Under the pieces are notes generated by a model that was not told the origin of the DNA, did no database searches, and saw only the letters and a list, made by a program, of their open reading frames with translations. Made by a program: the position numbers and the translations under genes. DNA of 20,809 bases from VHBM01 sp052386635 (GTDB lineage: Archaea > Thermoproteota > Nitrososphaeria > Nitrososphaerales > Nitrosopumilaceae): the NCBI GenBank assembly GCA_052386635.1, contig JBQTJY010000102.1, positions 1 through 20,809 of the forward strand. Direction: 5' to 3'. Every line of letters begins with the position of its first letter. Positions within the stretch are counted from its first letter, which is position 1. Below, piece by piece: positions 1-7,528 of the stretch.

Positions 1-33
1 AATTTCACGAATCTGCTCGTCTGTAAACCTCAT
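1..33 (-). CDS. 5' end of an unidentified gene, cut by the window edge
   Basis: The reverse strand reads ATG at 33-31 followed by an open frame to the window edge, giving MRFTDEQIREI. Only eleven residues are visible, so no family can be named. A TATA-like element (TTTTAATA on the minus strand, 63-56) is centred about 26 bp before this ATG, which is the spacing expected for a leaderless archaeal transcript and is the main reason for believing that this is a true start. The upstream neighbour mptE ends at 70 on the same strand, so this gene follows it with a 36-bp gap but seems to have its own promoter. Confidence 0.5.
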   Translation of the reverse strand, partial: MRFTDEQIREI

Positions 34-54
34 AATTGTTGTCAGGTAGATACT

Positions 55-64
55 GTATTAAAAC
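55..64 (-). promoter_or_regulatory. TATA-like promoter of the partial gene at 1-33
   Basis: Read on the minus strand this is GTTTTAATAC, an archaeal TATA-like box. Its centre lies about 26 bp from the ATG at 33, placing transcription start at or next to the start codon. It is inferred from sequence and spacing only. Confidence 0.4.
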
Positions 65-69
65 GCATT

Positions 70-825
70 CTAGGAAACTATCTTGCTTAGATTCTTGTAC
101 TGAATCTTTCTGAATCCTTTTATGGGCTTTGAGGTTGTGTATAGTTCTGACTCTGTTTTTGTTGCAAGCCACTCTAAAAGTTTTTTTCCATGCTTGAGTT
201 TTTTTAGCTTGGTCTTTCTATCTACAACTTTAGCTTTTGAGTACTTGCCTATCTTTGAACCAAAGTCCATGCCAAACAAAATAATCTTTTTTGCACCAAA
301 GTGATTTGCAAGAAATACAGATCTGTCACCATCAGTAAAACCACCAAAGTTGTGAATTCTTCCAAACTGTTTTGACTCTGTTGTACCAAAACAATTTTTA
401 AATTCTGAAACCAAATCTAGTTTGTCTTGATTGTCTCCATGGGCATGAGCAACAATGATACATTTTCTTGCAGCCTTTCTCAGCGAATCTTTGTTTCCAT
501 CAAGGTCAGTTACAACTATCTCAGGCATGACTCTGTTTTCAATTAATGCCTGCGTAGCACCATCTGCTGCAATTTTTGTAATATGATATTTTTTCAAATA
601 TGGAATTGATGATAAAAGCGAGGGGCCAGCACCAATCACAAAAACGGTTTTTTTATTGATTAATTGTTTTAATTTTTTTGTAGATATTTTTTTTAAAATT
701 GAGTTTAATTTTTTTGCAGACTCGATATCGCTTTTCTTATCATAACCAAACTCACGTAATATTTTTGCGTATTTTTGTTCCCAACCTGATATAGTCATAT
801 GACTCAAATTGGCAGTCTTTATCAT
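70..825 (-). CDS. mptE: 6-hydroxymethylpterin diphosphokinase, MptE type (DUF115)
   Basis: The product probably transfers diphosphate from ATP to 6-hydroxymethyl-7,8-dihydropterin, the archaeal (MptE) counterpart of bacterial FolK, in tetrahydropterin cofactor synthesis in the cytosol. Family signs are the VIGAGPSL nucleotide-binding loop (about residues 63-70), AADGA (87-90), the acidic motif VTDLDG (105-110), VAHAHGDN (125-132), the GGFTDGDR stretch (161-168) and ILFGMDFG (182-189). The length of 251 aa fits the family. The next gene, divergent, encodes a dihydropteroate-synthase-like enzyme, which is the next pathway step, so the pair is functionally coherent. The start is uncertain: the ATG at 825 overlaps the divergent gene, while the in-frame ATG at 798 (residue 10) would remove that overlap and lose nothing conserved. 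Confidence 0.85.
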   Translation of the reverse strand: MIKTANLSHMTISGWEQKYAKILREFGYDKKSDIESAKKLNSILKKISTKKLKQLINKKTVFVIGAGPSLLSSIPYLKKYHITKIAADGATQALIENRVMPEIVVTDLDGNKDSLRKAARKCIIVAHAHGDNQDKLDLVSEFKNCFGTTESKQFGRIHNFGGFTDGDRSVFLANHFGAKKIILFGMDFGSKIGKYSKAKVVDRKTKLKKLKHGKKLLEWLATKTESELYTTSKPIKGFRKIQYKNLSKIVS

Positions 826-1696
826 AAATGATGTGAATAAGCTAGGAACTGTACCTGTTGGAAATTCAAATCCAGTAAGAATAATGGGAATAATAAATAC
901 AAGCCCCGAGTCATTTTACAAAAAATCAATTGTAATAGGAAGACAAATTGCGGCTGTTGCAAAGAAAATGGAAGAAGAAGGTGCAGACTTTATCGATGTT
1001 GGTGGAATGTCAACTGCACCATATCTTTCAACTATAGTTTCAGAAAAGATAGAATCAAAACGTGTAACTGATGCAATAAAGATAATCCAAAATGTAACAA
1101 GCCTGCCAATTTCTGTAGATACCTGCCGTGCAAGCGTTGCAAAGGAGGCACTAAAAGAGGGTGCCAAGATACTAAATGACATTTCCGGATTAAAATACGA
1201 CAAATCCATGCTTGATGTTGTATCAAGATTCCAACCATCGCTTGTCTTGTGTGCACACAGCAAAAAGCCAGTAAAGGGAAACAACATTGCAAAAACAAAA
1301 GATCTACTAAAGGAAAGCCTTGCCCTTGCAAAAAAAGCAGGTGTTTCTAAAAAAAATATTGCGCTAGATCCAGCAATTGGTTTTTTTAGAAGATCAGGAA
1401 AGGGCCCATTTTTTACAAAAATAAATTCAGACTGGGTTGAGCGTGATCTTTTGATCTTGCAAAACCTGTGCTTGTTAAAATCAGGTCAGCCGCTGCTAGT
1501 ATCTGTTTCAAATAAATCATTTATTGGAAAACTTTTGAAAAAAGATCCTACAGATCGATTGTTTGGTTCACTTGCTGCAGAAGTAGTTGCTGTTCTAAAC
1601 GGTGCAGACATTATTCGAACGCACAATGTAAAAGAGACAAGACAGGCAGTTTTTCTTGCACAAAAATTCCTGCGCAAACTCAAGAAAGGCTTATAA
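809..1696 (+). CDS. folP: dihydropteroate synthase-like pterin-binding enzyme
   Basis: This TIM-barrel enzyme probably joins the activated pterin made by the MptE product to a p-aminobenzoate-type acceptor. Visible DHPS landmarks are MGIIN (26-30, pterin-site Asn30), GADFIDVGG (58-66), SVDT (102-105, Asp104), LNDISG (122-127), LDPAIGF (187-192, Asp188), SNKSFIG (234-240, Lys236) and RTHNV (270-274). Loop 2, normally ESTRPG, reads MSTAPY here, so the Arg that contacts diphosphate and substrate is absent; the aminobenzoate-type acceptor may therefore differ from plain pABA. The protein has 295 aa. It begins at TTG 809, overlapping the divergent mptE frame; GTG 833 is an alternative that leaves 17 residues before the first motif, as in E. 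coli FolP. The symbol is assigned by family, not by proven function. Confidence 0.75.
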   Translation: MAVFIINDVNKLGTVPVGNSNPVRIMGIINTSPESFYKKSIVIGRQIAAVAKKMEEEGADFIDVGGMSTAPYLSTIVSEKIESKRVTDAIKIIQNVTSLPISVDTCRASVAKEALKEGAKILNDISGLKYDKSMLDVVSRFQPSLVLCAHSKKPVKGNNIAKTKDLLKESLALAKKAGVSKKNIALDPAIGFFRRSGKGPFFTKINSDWVERDLLILQNLCLLKSGQPLLVSVSNKSFIGKLLKKDPTDRLFGSLAAEVVAVLNGADIIRTHNVKETRQAVFLAQKFLRKLKKGL

Positions 1697-1727
1697 CAGT
1701 TCTGCCTTCTAATGTAGGGGGTTTCAT

Positions 1728-3158
1728 TTGGATATAAGAGAAGGACTGACTTTTGATGATGTTCTCCTTGTTCCCAAATATTCTAACATTACAAGCAGAT
1801 CCCAGACCAGTCTTGCAACAAAGTTGTCGCGAAACATTTCACTTAACATTCCTCTTGTCAGCGCAAACATGGATACAGTAACAGAGTCTGCCATGGCAGT
1901 TGTGATGGCACGCGAAGGCGGAATTGGAATAATTCATCGATTTCTTACAATAAAAGAGGAGGTAAACGAGGTCTTAAAGACAAAACGATCAGGAAGTGTA
2001 ATGATCGAAAAACCATATGTTATAGGGCCAAACCAGACAGTACGCGAAGCAATTGGCTACATGCAAGAAAAGGGAGTATCTGGACTTTTGGTGGCAAACG
2101 GCGAAGCAAAGCTTGCAGGAATATTGACATCACGGGATGTCCAGTTTGCAGACTCGTCTCATCTTGTAAAGGATGTCATGACAAAGGATGTGATAACTGC
2201 AAAGCCAGGGATTAGTCTTGATGACGCAAAAGACCTTTTACAAAAACACAGAATAGAAAAACTGCCGTTAGTTGATGAAAGCCAAGTCATCAAAGGGCTG
2301 ATAACAAGTAAAGATATCATAGAGCGAGAAAACTTTCCATCTGCCTCAAAGGACAAAAAGGGAAGGCCACTCGTTGGTGCAGCAGTTGGAGTAAAAGGTG
2401 ATTTTATGGAAAGAGCCGAGGCACTTATGGAAGCAGAAACTGACATTATTGTTGTAGATATAGCTCATGGACATAGTGAAAATGCACTAAGTACAGTTCG
2501 CCACCTAAAGAAGGCATTTCCAAACTGCGAGCTACTTGCAGGAAATGTAGCTACTTCAAAGGGAGCCGAGGATCTAATCAAAGCAGGAGTTGATGCAGTA
2601 AAGGTAGGAGTAGGCTCTGGCTCTATCTGTATTACCCGTGTTGTTACAGGCTCTGGTGTTCCGCAGCTAACTGCTGTTATGGACTGTGCAAAGGTTGGAA
2701 AAGAATATGATATACCGATAATTTCAGACGGTGGCACAAGAACGTCAGGTGATGTGACAAAGGCGTTGGCTGCAGGAGCATCATCTGTAATGATTGGAAG
2801 TCTCTTTGGAGGAACAGATGAAAGCCCAGGCTCTACGATAATGAAAAATGGCAAGAGATTCAAAATATATCGTGGCATGGCATCGCTTGCCGCTTCTTTG
2901 GGCAGAAAATCAAAAGAGTCTGGCTTTGTCTCACTTGATGATGATCTTAATGACTATGTAGCAGAAGGAGTAGAGGCCATGGTTCCATACAAAGGAAGTG
3001 TTACCGATATCATAAAACAGCTATCAGGTGGAATCCGCTCAGGTCTTAGCTATTGCGGAGCTCATAACATACAACAAATGCAGGAAAATGCAGAGTTTAT
3101 CAAAATATCATCTGCAGGTTTTGTTGAAAGCCAACCACATGATGTCTCTTTAATGTAG
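1728..3158 (+). CDS. guaB: IMP dehydrogenase-family protein with CBS domains
   Basis: The product should oxidise IMP to XMP with NAD+, the first committed step of guanine nucleotide synthesis. The 476 residues show LTFDDVLL (7-14), a CBS pair inserted at about 90-205, the NVATSKGAEDL segment (273-283), catalytic loop GSGSICITR with Cys301, IISDGG (331-336), GGTDESPG (361-368), YRGMAS (381-386), VPYKG (419-423) and a C-terminal ESQPHD (467-472). The start is TTG at 1728, since MDIREGLTFDD matches the usual N-terminus. Odd point: the mobile flap between YRGMAS and VAEG (about 387-410) does not contain the Arg-Tyr pair that serves as general base in typical IMP dehydrogenases. A GMP reductase-like or altered activity cannot be excluded, but the CBS module and C-terminus favour IMP dehydrogenase. 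It lies 31 bp after the DHPS-like gene. Confidence 0.85.
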   Translation: MDIREGLTFDDVLLVPKYSNITSRSQTSLATKLSRNISLNIPLVSANMDTVTESAMAVVMAREGGIGIIHRFLTIKEEVNEVLKTKRSGSVMIEKPYVIGPNQTVREAIGYMQEKGVSGLLVANGEAKLAGILTSRDVQFADSSHLVKDVMTKDVITAKPGISLDDAKDLLQKHRIEKLPLVDESQVIKGLITSKDIIERENFPSASKDKKGRPLVGAAVGVKGDFMERAEALMEAETDIIVVDIAHGHSENALSTVRHLKKAFPNCELLAGNVATSKGAEDLIKAGVDAVKVGVGSGSICITRVVTGSGVPQLTAVMDCAKVGKEYDIPIISDGGTRTSGDVTKALAAGASSVMIGSLFGGTDESPGSTIMKNGKRFKIYRGMASLAASLGRKSKESGFVSLDDDLNDYVAEGVEAMVPYKGSVTDIIKQLSGGIRSGLSYCGAHNIQQMQENAEFIKISSAGFVESQPHDVSLM

Positions 3159-3160
3159 TT

Positions 3161-3170
3161 AGTTTTTTAT
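3161..3170 (+). promoter_or_regulatory. TATA-like promoter of the small membrane protein gene
   Basis: AGTTTTTTAT lies just after the guaB stop, and its centre is about 26 bp before the GTG at 3193, compatible with leaderless transcription. The sequence is low-complexity, so the call is tentative. Confidence 0.3.
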
Positions 3171-3192
3171 CTGTCAAAACAAAAGATTTTTT

Positions 3193-3654
3193 GTGTTTAC
3201 AAAAAGGACTGCAATTGGAATAGGTGCAGGAATTGCAATTTCAGCAATAGGTGTGGTTGCCCTTATCACATCGTTCGGAATTCAAAGCATTAGTGTTAAT
3301 GAGACTGTAGCAGTAGGAGACAAGACATCATTTGCGTTTAATGCACCACTTGGTGCTAAAGAAAGTCTTGAAATCGCAGGTGCATCTTTTGAGGTCACAT
3401 TAACCCCTTCGGGCGAAGAAAAAACTACCAAAAACCATAAGGGTAAAGTCACCGTCGAATGGATTGTCGTAGAGGAAGGACAAAACAGACTAGAGATACA
3501 AAATACGGGTGACTCTGAACTACAATTACAAGGAACCTTTGAGGTTTCAAGTGATCCAATATTATTTACATATCACATTTTGGTAATTACCGCAGGTGTT
3601 GTAATAATTGGTTTTAGTGCAGCATTTAGCGTAAAAAAACCAAGAGGGTTTTAG
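3193..3654 (+). CDS. small membrane protein with two helices and an outer beta-rich domain
   Basis: No family is recognised. The 153 residues contain a glycine-rich hydrophobic helix at about 7-29, a polar region of about 95 residues (30-124) with alternating hydrophobic and polar residues suggesting beta strands, and a second hydrophobic helix at about 125-146 ending in the basic tail KKPRGF. With both basic ends in the cytosol, the middle domain would lie outside the membrane. The only cysteine-free, strand-rich middle region gives no catalytic motif. The start is GTG at 3193, supported by basic residues right before the first helix. The gene converges on pheA and overlaps its last 4 bp. 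A structural or sensing role at the cell surface is possible but unsupported. Confidence 0.7.
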   Translation: MFTKRTAIGIGAGIAISAIGVVALITSFGIQSISVNETVAVGDKTSFAFNAPLGAKESLEIAGASFEVTLTPSGEEKTTKNHKGKVTVEWIVVEEGQNRLEIQNTGDSELQLQGTFEVSSDPILFTYHILVITAGVVIIGFSAAFSVKKPRGF

Positions 3655-4466
3655 CCTAGCTCTGCGCTAGGATAGGATCCCAAAATTTTTAGAAACAAAG
3701 TTTCTTTTTTTATTTTCTTTAACACCTCTAAAATTTTGGGATTTTTTTCATGACCCTCAAAGTCAACGTAAAAGTTGTACTCCCATGGAGTATTTTTTGT
3801 AGGTCTTGATTCAATTTTTGTCAAGTTGATCTTGTAGTCATGAAACTTTTCAATGACACGAAACAGTGCGCCTGCTTCATGTTTTACCGAAAATATTATC
3901 GATGTTTTATCCTTTCCAGTTTCTTTTGTTTTTTCTTTTGATAGGATCAAGAATCTTGTATAGTTGTTTGAATTGTCCTCGATTCCTTCCTTTACTACTG
4001 GAACGCCGTAAATTTCAGATGCCATCTTGCTTGCTATGCATGCAATGTTTTTCTTGTTGAGACCTTTGATTATCTGGACGCTCCCAGCAGTATCATATGC
4101 AGGAACTGTTTTCATGTAGTGTTTTTGGATGAACTTTCTACACTGGCCAAGTGCTTGGGGATGAGAGTATACGGTATCAATTTTATCAAGTGAACCAAGA
4201 CCAATCAAGCAGTGTCGTATCCTAAAATATGTCTCACCAGCAGCATAGAGTTTTGTCGAGTATAGAAGATCATGGCTTTCACCAACACTTCCCTCTAGTG
4301 AATTTTCAACAGGCAATATTGTATAGTCAGTTTTTCCATTTTCAGTATGTTCTATGATATCAGCAAATGTGGGTAAAGGAACAGTCTTGATTTTTTTGCC
4401 AAAAAAGGAAAGTGCAGCTGCCTCGCTATATGCACCTCGTTCTCCCTGGAACGAAACACGTAACAT
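3651..4466 (-). CDS. pheA: prephenate dehydratase with ACT regulatory domain
   Basis: The enzyme converts prephenate to phenylpyruvate with loss of water and CO2, in phenylalanine synthesis. Its 271 residues carry a prephenate dehydratase domain (about 1-178) with FQGERGAYSE at the N-terminus, LPVENSLEGSV (51-61) and the catalytic TRF motif (Thr170-Phe172). A C-terminal ACT domain (about 188-268) holds GALF (199-202) and ESRP (219-222), the motifs that bind phenylalanine for feedback inhibition in this family. There is no chorismate mutase domain, so it is the monofunctional form. The ATG lies 3 bp after the csl4 stop, making it the last gene of the dph2-csl4-pheA group. Confidence 0.95.
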   Translation of the reverse strand: MLRVSFQGERGAYSEAAALSFFGKKIKTVPLPTFADIIEHTENGKTDYTILPVENSLEGSVGESHDLLYSTKLYAAGETYFRIRHCLIGLGSLDKIDTVYSHPQALGQCRKFIQKHYMKTVPAYDTAGSVQIIKGLNKKNIACIASKMASEIYGVPVVKEGIEDNSNNYTRFLILSKEKTKETGKDKTSIIFSVKHEAGALFRVIEKFHDYKINLTKIESRPTKNTPWEYNFYVDFEGHEKNPKILEVLKKIKKETLFLKILGSYPSAELG

Positions 4467-4469
4467 CTC

Positions 4470-5018
4470 TTATTCTCTCAGCTTGATAAAGTCGTAATTT
4501 CCAAAATTTGTCGAGAGCTTTCTTTCATCAATCCATGCACACTCGACACATTTTATGGCATCTCGCATTGCTATAACGCTTCCACCACACTTTTTGCATT
4601 TTGTAAACAATACACCAAGTTCTGGTTCGCTTATTGTCGCATGTATAGCTCCATTTAGGTGGCCAATTATCTTTAGCTTTACAACATCGTTAACAAGCGC
4701 TACCGATTTTTTTCTAATATTTTTTGTATTACAAATGCATTCTACATGAGACTTGACTGGTTTTCCATTAACATACAGTATCATGACTGCAATCATTGAT
4801 GACATGACAGCAGCAACCGTTCCTATTACAATGTCATTTACATGTGGAATGGATAGTTGTTTGAAATTTTGAACTTGTGCAGTACGCTCTTTTTTGTTAA
4901 GCTCAGGAGTGCCAACTACGGCTGATCTTACCATATGTCCATCATCAAAAGTATTTTTTCCTGCTTCGTATTCTTCTATAACAGCTATTTTTTCACCTGG
5001 AAAAGCAACATCAGCCAT
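4470..5018 (-). CDS. csl4: exosome RNA-binding subunit Csl4
   Basis: Csl4 forms part of the RNA-binding cap of the archaeal exosome, which degrades and tails RNA 3' to 5' with the Rrp41-Rrp42 core. The 182 residues show the three-part architecture of the family: an N-terminal beta domain starting with FPGEKIAVIEEY (6-17), a central S1 RNA-binding domain at about 60-132 with the GTVAAV strand, and a C-terminal zinc ribbon with Cys141, Cys144, Cys157 and Cys160. The length is normal. It sits 32 bp after dph2 and 3 bp before pheA on the same strand, so all three are probably co-transcribed. The start ATG at 5018 gives the usual compact N-terminus. Confidence 0.93.
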   Translation of the reverse strand: MADVAFPGEKIAVIEEYEAGKNTFDDGHMVRSAVVGTPELNKKERTAQVQNFKQLSIPHVNDIVIGTVAAVMSSMIAVMILYVNGKPVKSHVECICNTKNIRKKSVALVNDVVKLKIIGHLNGAIHATISEPELGVLFTKCKKCGGSVIAMRDAIKCVECAWIDERKLSTNFGNYDFIKLRE

Positions 5019-5050
5019 GATTAGTTTTTTTGTTTGATAATTATAATCGT

Positions 5051-6046
5051 TTAGAGCCAGTGTGGTATCTGGAGATAGTCTTCAATACTTTCATTTCGTA
5101 TTAGTTTTAAAAGTGCATTTGCCTGCGGTGTTGACAAAACTGGTTTGTCAAACTGATTATCTGTTGAGATTCTAGGGCATGCAACTTGAATAAACGCATC
5201 AATTCCCTTGAGATTTTTGAGTCTTTCATTAGTAATGTCAGTTAATGCAAAGAGCTGAACCGTTTTTCCTTCCTTTTCAAGCTCGCGCTTGAATTTTAGT
5301 GCAGTAATTTTTGATAGCTGACCTTCCTTTAGTCCAACAATTATTCCAAAGGTTTGGGCATCTAGTGCTTTGTAAATTGCAAGTGTTGCTTTTTTCTGTA
5401 GTTTCTGTGCAAGGTCTGTTACCTCACGTACCTCATTAAAATATGGATCAAGAACATAGGTGGGTTTGTTTGTTGCTAATGCAATACCTGCCGCATGAAA
5501 GTTGCTTTGCCCTAAAAAGACATTGGCATCGGCCTTTTCCATTGCTTCCATTGCAGGATAAAACTCGCATCCAAAGACCTGCCCATCGTTTAGCTGGCCC
5601 CCACCTTTTCCAATTTTTACTATGAGTCCACCATCTTCTAGGATTTTTTTTACAGGCTCTATCTGATGCAAGTGCTGACTGTCAGTTAGAAGACAAACTG
5701 TTTTTCCTTTTAAAACATCAATACACTTTGGCGCTACACTATCAAAGGAAATGTCATCAAACGCATCAATCATAACCACATTATCATCCATTGTTTCCAT
5801 GCTTATTGTATGACCAATATTGAACAAAACCTCTGCACCAAGAACCTTTGCGCCATTTGAGTTTAGATCACAAGAACCCCATGTAGTATCTGCCAATACA
5901 TAGGCTGGAATGCCAAATCTTTTCATGATATTTGATGCAGTTTGCTGAATTTTTGGCATAATGCCATCAGGACCATTTAGCGCAACTGAAGCAGGTTTTC
6001 TTTTCTTTATTTCATCAAAAATTTTTTCTTCATCTATTACTATCAT
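5051..6046 (-). CDS. dph2: diphthamide biosynthesis 4Fe-4S enzyme Dph2
   Basis: This enzyme transfers the 3-amino-3-carboxypropyl group of S-adenosylmethionine to a histidine of elongation factor 2, the first step of diphthamide synthesis, by noncanonical radical chemistry on a 4Fe-4S cluster. The 331-residue protein has the three cluster-binding cysteines, one in each repeated domain: Cys59 (TWGSCDL), Cys160 (VFGCEFY) and Cys290 (VACPRIS), matching the spacing of the archaeal homodimeric enzyme. It is the first gene of a minus-strand group with csl4 and pheA. The ATG at 6046 is preceded by a TATA-like box about 29 bp upstream. All expected residues are present. Confidence 0.95.
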   Translation of the reverse strand: MIVIDEEKIFDEIKKRKPASVALNGPDGIMPKIQQTASNIMKRFGIPAYVLADTTWGSCDLNSNGAKVLGAEVLFNIGHTISMETMDDNVVMIDAFDDISFDSVAPKCIDVLKGKTVCLLTDSQHLHQIEPVKKILEDGGLIVKIGKGGGQLNDGQVFGCEFYPAMEAMEKADANVFLGQSNFHAAGIALATNKPTYVLDPYFNEVREVTDLAQKLQKKATLAIYKALDAQTFGIIVGLKEGQLSKITALKFKRELEKEGKTVQLFALTDITNERLKNLKGIDAFIQVACPRISTDNQFDKPVLSTPQANALLKLIRNESIEDYLQIPHWL

Positions 6047-6067
6047 TTGTAGTTTCTTAACTGAATT

Positions 6068-6080
6068 GGTTTTAATTTAA
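6068..6080 (-). promoter_or_regulatory. TATA-like promoter of the dph2 group
   Basis: The AT-rich element TTAAATTAAAACC (minus strand) is centred about 29 bp from the dph2 ATG at 6046. It shares the 73-bp divergent spacer with the tiaS promoter. Confidence 0.4.
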
Positions 6081-6083
6081 ACT

Positions 6084-6095
6084 ATTATTAAATAA
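6084..6095 (+). promoter_or_regulatory. TATA-like promoter of tiaS
   Basis: ATTATTAAATAA lies about 29 bp before the tiaS ATG at 6120. The spacing suggests a leaderless or very short-leader transcript. Confidence 0.4.
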
Positions 6096-6119
6096 CAACC
6101 CAAGCTATCAGCATAAGAC

Positions 6120-7448
6120 ATGAGTCAACAAACTGTACTACACATAGGATTTGACGATACAGACTCTCCAAAGGGGATGTGTACCACATATCTTGCATAC
6201 AAAATCGTAAATACATTACGAAAAGAAAATGTCAAGTTCCTTGATTATCCTCGATTGATTAGATTTAACCCAAACATTCCATGGAAGACAAGGGGAAACG
6301 GCGCAGTAGGACTATCAATCAAAACAAGCGAACCTGATAAAATAAAACAAAAGGTAAAACACATGGTAAAGTCTTACTCTGATACAAAAAATGGCGCAAA
6401 CCCAGGACTGGTATTTTATCAAAATAATACAATCCCAAAAGACTTTGCTAGTTTTAGTGAGCTTGCACTATGGAAACTGATTAGTCGAAGTTTTGCAAAA
6501 CAGTTTGTCTCAAAAAATAATCTAGAATCATTCTACCTTGGAAATGGCCAGGGTCTGGTAGGCGCAGTTGGCGCAATTGGTTATCACTTTTCTGATCGAA
6601 CATTTGAGTTGCTAAGTTATAGAAAGAAAAAACAGTTTGGAAAAAAACGACAAATTATACCACAAAGTGTAAGATTGATGCAAGAAAAGACACATCCTTA
6701 CACATTTAACAGCTATGACAAAAAAACAAAACGAGTCTTAATCACTCCACGTGGGCCTGATCCCGTGTTTTATGGCGTGCGTGGCGAAGATCCAAAAACT
6801 GTAGTCAATGCAGCAAAACTGATTCAAACAAATGAAAATCTTGATGGGTATTTGGTCTTTAAAACAAATCAGGGAACAAACGACCATCTAAAAAACGAGC
6901 TTCATACTTTCGAACTAAAACCATACTCATCTGGTATAGTCAGTGGTATAGTATCAAGCAAGCCAAAAATTGAAAATGGGGGACACGTGTTTTTTTCTCT
7001 TACCACAAACGATTACAAAATAAATTGTGCCGTATACAGACCAACAAAAATTACCTCGATTGCATTAGAACTTGCAGTTGGAGACAAAATTCGTGTTGGT
7101 GGCGGGATAAGAAAGGCATCAAAAAAACACAATCGTACATTAAATGTTGAATTTATTGAGATCTTACAGCTTGAAAAACAGTACAAAATGACAAATCCAT
7201 CGTGTATAGATTGCAATAAAAAAACGAAATCAAAGGGAAACAGTCAAGGATTTGAGTGCATAAAATGCAAAAGCAAAGCAGATAAAAAAATCAGAACAGA
7301 AATTCCAAGAAAAATAACACAGAAACTATATGTTCCAGCAGTAACAGCACACAGACACCTTACTCGCCCCTTGCAAAGAATTGGAAGAACAAATCATGAT
7401 ACAAGAATTAACAAGTCTGTTCCATGGTTTCATGTTTTTACGAATTAA
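6120..7448 (+). CDS. tiaS: tRNA(Ile2) 2-agmatinylcytidine synthetase
   Basis: TiaS uses ATP and agmatine to convert C34 of tRNA-Ile2 (anticodon CAU) into agmatidine, so that the tRNA reads AUA rather than AUG. The 442 residues show the N-terminal phosphate-binding region HIGFDDTDSPKGMC (8-21, Asp12, Asp13, Asp15), the catalytic middle domain with GNGQGLVGAVGAIG (141-154) and RGPDPVFYGVRGEDP (211-225), an OB-fold at about 265-350 with GGG at 327-329, and a zinc ribbon with Cys362, Cys365, Cys380 and Cys383. The C-terminal tail after 390 is basic. It ends 8 bp from a convergent CAT-anticodon tRNA gene, which is the initiator rather than its substrate. A TATA-like box stands about 29 bp upstream. 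Confidence 0.95.
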   Translation: MSQQTVLHIGFDDTDSPKGMCTTYLAYKIVNTLRKENVKFLDYPRLIRFNPNIPWKTRGNGAVGLSIKTSEPDKIKQKVKHMVKSYSDTKNGANPGLVFYQNNTIPKDFASFSELALWKLISRSFAKQFVSKNNLESFYLGNGQGLVGAVGAIGYHFSDRTFELLSYRKKKQFGKKRQIIPQSVRLMQEKTHPYTFNSYDKKTKRVLITPRGPDPVFYGVRGEDPKTVVNAAKLIQTNENLDGYLVFKTNQGTNDHLKNELHTFELKPYSSGIVSGIVSSKPKIENGGHVFFSLTTNDYKINCAVYRPTKITSIALELAVGDKIRVGGGIRKASKKHNRTLNVEFIEILQLEKQYKMTNPSCIDCNKKTKSKGNSQGFECIKCKSKADKKIRTEIPRKITQKLYVPAVTAHRHLTRPLQRIGRTNHDTRINKSVPWFHVFTN

Positions 7449-7452
7449 AAAA
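7447..7452 (-). terminator. oligo-T terminator of the tRNA gene
   Basis: On the minus strand six T residues follow the tRNA 3' end after a 3-base spacer. Oligo-T runs end archaeal transcription. The run overlaps the tiaS stop codon on the other strand. Confidence 0.5.
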
Positions 7453-7491
7453 CTATAGCGGGGAGTAGATTTGAACTACTGATTTTCGGGT

Positions 7492-7508
7492 GTCTCATCA
7501 ATTATGAT
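7492..7508 (-). other. canonical tRNA intron after position 37 (17 nt)
   Basis: The extra 17 bases lie between positions 37 and 38. The bulge-helix-bulge fold is complete: exon CTCA (32-35) pairs with intron TGAG, the first bulge is T36-A37 plus the first intron base, the second bulge is A-C plus A38, and TCA/TGA closes an inner stem with a TAAT loop. The splicing endonuclease should cut both bulges. It is very short for an archaeal tRNA intron. Confidence 0.88.
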
Positions 7509-7528
7509 TATGAGCCCGACGGGATGAC

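Noticed and set aside
122..304. Plus-strand reading frame of 60 codons
   Set aside because: It is antisense to mptE, whose protein has clear conserved motifs; the shadow frame has none and is low-complexity.
916..1331. Long minus-strand frames opposite the DHPS-like gene
   Set aside because: They mirror a gene with conserved catalytic motifs; their translations show no recognisable domain.
2465..2878. 137-codon minus-strand frame opposite guaB
   Set aside because: It lies opposite the catalytic core of guaB, including the codons around Cys301, and has no motif of its own.
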